This document shows, one piece after another, positions 11,621-14,655 of a stretch of DNA of 14,655 bases; position 1 is the stretch's first letter, and each line of letters opens with the position of its first letter. The notes beneath the pieces are model-generated. The model searched no databases, was not told the origin of the DNA, and saw nothing but the letters and a program-made list of their open reading frames with translations. Made by a program: the position numbers and the translations under genes. This DNA is from JBMCLJ01 sp048615375 (lineage in GTDB: Bacteria > Patescibacteriota > Dojkabacteria > JAOAGR01). The DNA lies in assembly GCA_048615375.1 (NCBI GenBank), contig JBMCLJ010000029.1, positions 1 through 14,655 on the forward strand, given 5' to 3'.

Positions 11621-14389
11621 CTTTACCGGTTCGCCTTCTTTCATGAGCGTTATAGATTCGTTGGAAATTTCCTGTTCATCAGCATCTTTTATACCATTTC
11701 CATTGGTATCCTGGAAGAGACGTACTTTTGAGGGACTTTCTATCACGATGGTTGAACCATCAGGCAGCTCATATTTTCCTGGCTCGATCGTATCCCCGGA
11801 CTTAACATTGCCTGTCTGTTGAGCTTTTACTTTTGGCGCCAACTCAATCGGGAAACCCTCATTAGGACCTAAGGGTTCTGTAGGCCTAGTACCCGAACCA
11901 GTCTCCTGTACCGGAATATTCGTATTGCTTGTACATCGTCCACTTCCATCCTGACTGTACTCTATGTTAGGCGCGTTATCAGGACAACATATTGTTGCGT
12001 GACCTTCTGCATTAGTACATTGCACTGTTGCACCATTGAATGCGGGGTTTCCAGGGCAGTATACATTCGGGTTACATGCAGGTAATTCCGACTTTGCTGC
12101 ACCTTGGGGTGCACAGCTGCCATCACCGTTCGGTGAAGGACCATGTTGAGTATTGTCACAGCAGTACAGGTAGTTAATCCTCATTTGCCCTTCTCCATCT
12201 GGCTCCTGGAGTTTACATTGTTGTTTTGACACTCCTGATTTGCGTGGATCTAACGCACCGGAACAGAACCTGCCCGTCGATTTATAATCACAATCTGGGA
12301 GTGCAGGATTTTCCGGCACACATCGTTCCGGCGTCTGTCTATCCCCAAGGAACGAAAGCACCTGACCTGCAGGACAAACATAATTCAATCTCCCATCTCC
12401 TTTATCACATTTGACCGCTCCAAGGGTGTGTTGACTTGCCGGCACACGTCCATCACACTTTTCGAGTCGGGGTGGTGCTGGAGCATCGATATGATTTGAA
12501 TTATTCTCAATTATCACGCATCTTTTACCATCATTTCCTCCGCACTTCCCTCCCTGTACTTTGGTTTCTTCCATATACTCTTTTCTTCCAGACTGGTTGT
12601 AGAGCGCGTAATTAATGCAGAACCCCTGTCCATCTTCGCACCCGATTATCCTCTCTTCCTGAGGAGGCTGAGTTGGCGCGGGTTGTGGTTCAGGCGTAGG
12701 CTGAGGCTCCGGCTGTGCCTGCTGTTGATGAACGCACGCTCCATTATCATATCTGTACCCGGCCTCATCAGAGTTTTTAGCACAATTTATTGCGTTATAC
12801 CCACCATTTCTCTGAGCTTGATCTGCTGGAACACATCGAAACCATTCATTTGGATTATGCGCAGCCTGCTGACATCCAGGGAAGCTTACCGTAGGTGATT
12901 CTTCGCTTCTTGGGGGACGTTGATCGCATGATTTATTTGATGAAATTTCCTCACCCGTACCACATGTTACACCACCTGGCATTCCTGGAGCGGCGGTAAT
13001 AGCCTGTTCATTCGCTGCTTTTCGAGCATTACAATCATCATATCCTTGTTGTTTTTTACTTGCATATACTTGATGCAGTGTAGTGCACGCTACTTCGATG
13101 TCATCTTTATAATGATCAGGATAGAAATCAGGATCGTCTCTCGGGTCTCCCTGGGGAGGCTCTTGCTGCGGAGGATTTGATGAAGGTAAATTCGAGCATT
13201 CTGCGGCGTGTACTCGAGCACTCTTAGCGCATTCTGCAGCATCTCGCTCACAATTACCCCATCCGCCTGGAACCTCAGAGACATGATTGAACGGAGCCTG
13301 TCCCTCTGGTCTTCGCTGATTCGCGCAACACACCGCGTAATAATCATCCACACTCATGCAGTTATTTCCCCCATTGCCGGAGGGATTTGATGGTGGAGGA
13401 GACTCTTTTCTTTCTTCTTTTTTCTCTTCACGTTGGTTGTCTCCTCCATTTGCTGCTTCACACTCCTCAGCATCTTTACAGTTTTGTGAACAGTCAACTC
13501 CATCTCCCCATGCTCCCGATCTACATTCATTGCAGGCATTTCTCTGCGCTGAACAATCAGCTGCTTTCGCTTCAGGAACCAAATGCTGAGCCAGGTTTCT
13601 CTGAGCGCTACCCGCATAATCATCCTCTACACTTTTAAATTCAAATGTCTCAACTGGAGTTAACGCGTCCAGATCATACACTTCATGGTAATACGCTTCT
13701 TTTTGCGTTCTGGCTGTAACTCTGACTTTCGCGGGAATACCATCCACTAACGTAAAATAATCTGAATTATCAAATGTTCGCAGGTTTGCAAGATCAGCTG
13801 TATACGATCCATTTGAACCGGTATAGGTAACAATAGACGTAGAACGCTCTCCGTCCGCTGATTCGGCGAATACTTCTACTAAAACATTAGCCAGAGGCTT
13901 ACCACCATCTTTTACAACCTCACCATACATTGGATCAGGCGTACGAACCTCTTTACTCACCCTGGGAGTTTTCACCTGATAGGTTTCCTCATTGTATTTT
14001 GTATTGAGAAATGTTTTGACTTTATAGTAGTAAACGGTATTTGGCTCCAATCCACGCGCTACAAGTACATGGGAATTTCTCGAAATTGGATTGCCTTCAT
14101 TGGACTCTGCGTCTCGTTCATCAAGGAAGGTTATCGCGTTATTAAACTCAGGATTATCTGCAACTACCAATTCTGACTTTGCCTTCCAGTCGGTAAAGTA
14201 ACTTACTGTAAACGTATTCGCGCCAAAGGTAGATGCCAGTATCTGTTCCGGTTGACTATTGACCTTCATAAGGAATACAAAACCTCCTCCAAGGATAAAC
14301 AGTGATGAGAAAATAATTATTAGTAATTTTTTGGTTCCAAGGCTCAGTACTTTCCTTTTGACTGGGGCAAATGACGTTAAAATAGACAT
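11033..14389 (-). CDS. Large cysteine-rich, membrane-anchored surface protein
   Basis: I do not recognise a named family, but the domain layout is clear in the 1118 residues. A basic N-terminus and one hydrophobic helix (about 22 to 42) form an uncleaved anchor or signal. Then come a fibronectin-III / purple-acid-phosphatase-N-like domain (about 50 to 143, with TFTVSYFTDW and LEPNTVYYYKVKT) and a carboxypeptidase-regulatory-like beta domain (about 148 to 210, GKPLANVLVEV...GSNGSYTADL). Residues about 279 to 819 hold some 40 cysteines, with none outside that span, split by an E/K-rich linker and a Pro/Gln/Glu linker (about 552 to 578). A calcium-loop-like DTNGNGIKDADE lies at 894 to 905. Two related repeats follow. 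The many cysteines suggest disulfides outside the membrane. No LPXTG signal or C-terminal membrane helix is present. Role unknown; adhesion or host contact is only a guess. Confidence 0.85.
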   Translation of the reverse strand: MSILTSFAPVKRKVLSLGTKKLLIIIFSSLFILGGGFVFLMKVNSQPEQILASTFGANTFTVSYFTDWKAKSELVVADNPEFNNAITFLDERDAESNEGNPISRNSHVLVARGLEPNTVYYYKVKTFLNTKYNEETYQVKTPRVSKEVRTPDPMYGEVVKDGGKPLANVLVEVFAESADGERSTSIVTYTGSNGSYTADLANLRTFDNSDYFTLVDGIPAKVRVTARTQKEAYYHEVYDLDALTPVETFEFKSVEDDYAGSAQRNLAQHLVPEAKAADCSAQRNACNECRSGAWGDGVDCSQNCKDAEECEAANGGDNQREEKKEERKESPPPSNPSGNGGNNCMSVDDYYAVCCANQRRPEGQAPFNHVSEVPGGWGNCERDAAECAKSARVHAAECSNLPSSNPPQQEPPQGDPRDDPDFYPDHYKDDIEVACTTLHQVYASKKQQGYDDCNARKAANEQAITAAPGMPGGVTCGTGEEISSNKSCDQRPPRSEESPTVSFPGCQQAAHNPNEWFRCVPADQAQRNGGYNAINCAKNSDEAGYRYDNGACVHQQQAQPEPQPTPEPQPAPTQPPQEERIIGCEDGQGFCINYALYNQSGRKEYMEETKVQGGKCGGNDGKRCVIIENNSNHIDAPAPPRLEKCDGRVPASQHTLGAVKCDKGDGRLNYVCPAGQVLSFLGDRQTPERCVPENPALPDCDYKSTGRFCSGALDPRKSGVSKQQCKLQEPDGEGQMRINYLYCCDNTQHGPSPNGDGSCAPQGAAKSELPACNPNVYCPGNPAFNGATVQCTNAEGHATICCPDNAPNIEYSQDGSGRCTSNTNIPVQETGSGTRPTEPLGPNEGFPIELAPKVKAQQTGNVKSGDTIEPGKYELPDGSTIVIESPSKVRLFQDTNGNGIKDADEQEISNESITLMKEGEPVKYNVINGWNALNFPFFKDEESSYTAKEIMAAAQASGIEVITIKKWAGKWIEYTSENGQFFGVDFKIQPNQGYFVRSTSKGTFTITGVYPTEPIGMQLLNGWSLLGVGPGKSQQKQKVFTHAEFKDGVKAFELLKAMNKNDASIQAENVTRWDSGVYRGVNYTKGRDGKMKEFGLDFTVSDMEAYFVKSSKKTVFVP
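11920..12475 (-). repeat. Three tandem cysteine-rich modules in the surface protein
   Basis: Three successive units share a pattern. Each opens with a short LP.C or LEKC segment, has a middle GA..QC or GAVKC segment, then a Y.CC, Y.CP or ICCP element, and closes with DG(S)G.C or ERC. Matching pieces are LNYVCPAGQ...ERCVP, LYCCDNTQ...NGDGSCAP and ICCPDNAP...DGSGRCTS. The similarity is at protein level, so the duplication is old. An upstream unit with GCEDGQGFCINYALYNQSG may be a diverged fourth copy. Confidence 0.6.
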
Positions 14390-14398
14390 AATGTTTAC

Positions 14399-14441
14399 GG
14401 TATAACTGTAACAGGATAGAAAAAAAATTAAAATTGAGCAA
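14399..14441 (-). promoter_or_regulatory. Candidate promoter(s) of the surface protein gene
   Basis: On the minus strand TTGCTC (14441 to 14436) and TATCCT (14418 to 14413) are 17 bases apart, with a T-rich spacer. Closer to the gene, TATACC (14404 to 14399) ends 9 bases before the ATG, in the same position as the -10 elements of miaB and the membrane protein gene. Which is used cannot be told by eye. No clear ribosome binding site precedes the ATG. Confidence 0.35.
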
Positions 14442-14475
14442 TACGTACGCGTAGTAAATATAGTTGGTTATCACA

Positions 14476-14502
14476 TATCATTTTCACAAATAATGATATA
14501 AT
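14476..14502 (+). promoter_or_regulatory. Extended -10 promoter of mnmA with adjacent inverted repeat
   Basis: TGATATAAT (14494 to 14502) is a perfect extended -10 (TGn plus TATAAT), ending 8 bases before the mnmA ATG at 14511. The predicted transcript would be leaderless or nearly so. TATCATT (14476 to 14482) and AATGATA (14492 to 14498) form a 7-base inverted repeat that overlaps the -10. No good -35 is present at 17 bases. Confidence 0.6.
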
Positions 14503-14510
14503 GCCTTGCT

Positions 14511-14655
14511 ATGAAAATCGCTGTAGGACTATCAGGAGGTGTCGACTCAGCAGTCACTGCAGCGCTTCTCAAAGAAGAAGGGTATGAAGTAATTGGCGTC
14601 TTTATGAAGAATTGGTCGGATGACTTTGGTGTGTATGGGGATTGCCTCTGGGAAA
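14511..14655 (+). CDS. mnmA: tRNA-specific 2-thiouridylase MnmA, 5' end only
   Basis: MnmA uses ATP and persulfide sulfur to make 2-thiouridine at wobble position 34 of tRNA-Lys, tRNA-Glu and tRNA-Gln. Only the first 48 codons are in the window; the rest runs off the right edge. The PP-loop SGGVDS at residues 8 to 13, which binds ATP, follows the usual MKIAVGL start. EEGYEVIGVFMKNW then matches the family's second strand and helix. The segment ending GDCLWE contains a Cys in the variable loop, as in many relatives. It is divergent from the surface protein gene. Other PP-loop enzymes are possible in principle, but FMKNW is specific for MnmA. Confidence 0.93.
   Translation, partial: MKIAVGLSGGVDSAVTAALLKEEGYEVIGVFMKNWSDDFGVYGDCLWE

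Noticed and set aside
12655..12735. Short tandem DNA repeat in the surface protein gene
   Set aside because: It is a Pro/Gln/Glu linker with low complexity, without exact repeat units; no CRISPR or satellite structure is present.
13354..13623. Minus-strand frame of 89 codons inside the surface protein gene
   Set aside because: It is an alternate frame of the repetitive Glu/Lys and Cys-rich region; the 1118-residue frame has clear domains on both sides.
1..14655. Alternative genetic code with UGA as glycine, as in some CPR lineages
   Set aside because: rplC, rpsC and rpsQ all end with TGA at the expected protein ends, in ATGA overlaps with the next gene.
1..14655. tRNA or rRNA genes, insertion sequences, CRISPR arrays or defence systems
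   Set aside because: None seen: intergenic regions are too short or lack cloverleaf features, and no transposase, integrase, Cas or nuclease motif occurs in any frame with support.

Overview
The window looks like ordinary chromosome from a small-genome bacterium, most likely a member of the Candidate Phyla Radiation (Patescibacteria, possibly Microgenomates-like). This placement is an inference. It rests on the tightly packed ribosomal cluster with short intergenic gaps, the scarcity of strong Shine-Dalgarno (SD) sites, and a very large membrane-anchored, cysteine-rich surface protein of a style often seen in that group. UGA is used as a stop in several ATGA overlaps (rplC/rplD, rpsC/rplP, rpsQ/rplN), which argues against the CPR lineages that read UGA as glycine.

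Left part, minus strand (6328 down to 1): a translation operon in the order tuf, rpsJ, rplC, rplD, rplW, rplB, rpsS, rplV, rpsC, rplP, rpmC, rpsQ, rplN. rplN is cut by the window edge. This is the classic S10 cluster running into the spc cluster, with tuf at its head and no rpsL, rpsG or fusA in front. A strong sigma70-type promoter (TTGGCA, 17-base spacer, TATAAT) lies about 165 bases upstream of tuf, and a perfect 16-base palindrome fills almost all of its spacer. A second, extended -10 lies close to the tuf start.

Middle part, plus strand (6687 to 10894): a continuous reading frame that joins an N-terminal membrane-anchored sortase to an almost complete tyrosyl-tRNA synthetase; then an unrecognised six-helix membrane protein; then the tRNA methylthiotransferase MiaB. 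The sortase half keeps its catalytic His and Cys but is replaced by TyrRS sequence before the expected catalytic Arg. The fusion is the most unusual object in the window. It may be a genuine gene fusion, an in-frame deletion or an assembly error, and an internal start could free the synthetase half.

Right part: a 1118-residue surface protein on the minus strand (14389 to 11033), convergent with miaB. It has one N-terminal membrane anchor, a fibronectin-III-like domain, a carboxypeptidase-regulatory-like domain, about 40 cysteines in repeated modules, a calcium-loop-like motif and two related C-terminal repeats. Divergent from it is the start of mnmA (tRNA 2-thiouridylase), cut by the right edge.

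Taken together, the window is dominated by translation: ribosomal proteins, EF-Tu, a tRNA synthetase and two tRNA sulfur-modification enzymes, with two envelope functions (sortase, surface protein) interleaved. Several genes on the right have -10-like elements only 8 to 9 bases from the start codon, suggesting leaderless or nearly leaderless mRNAs.
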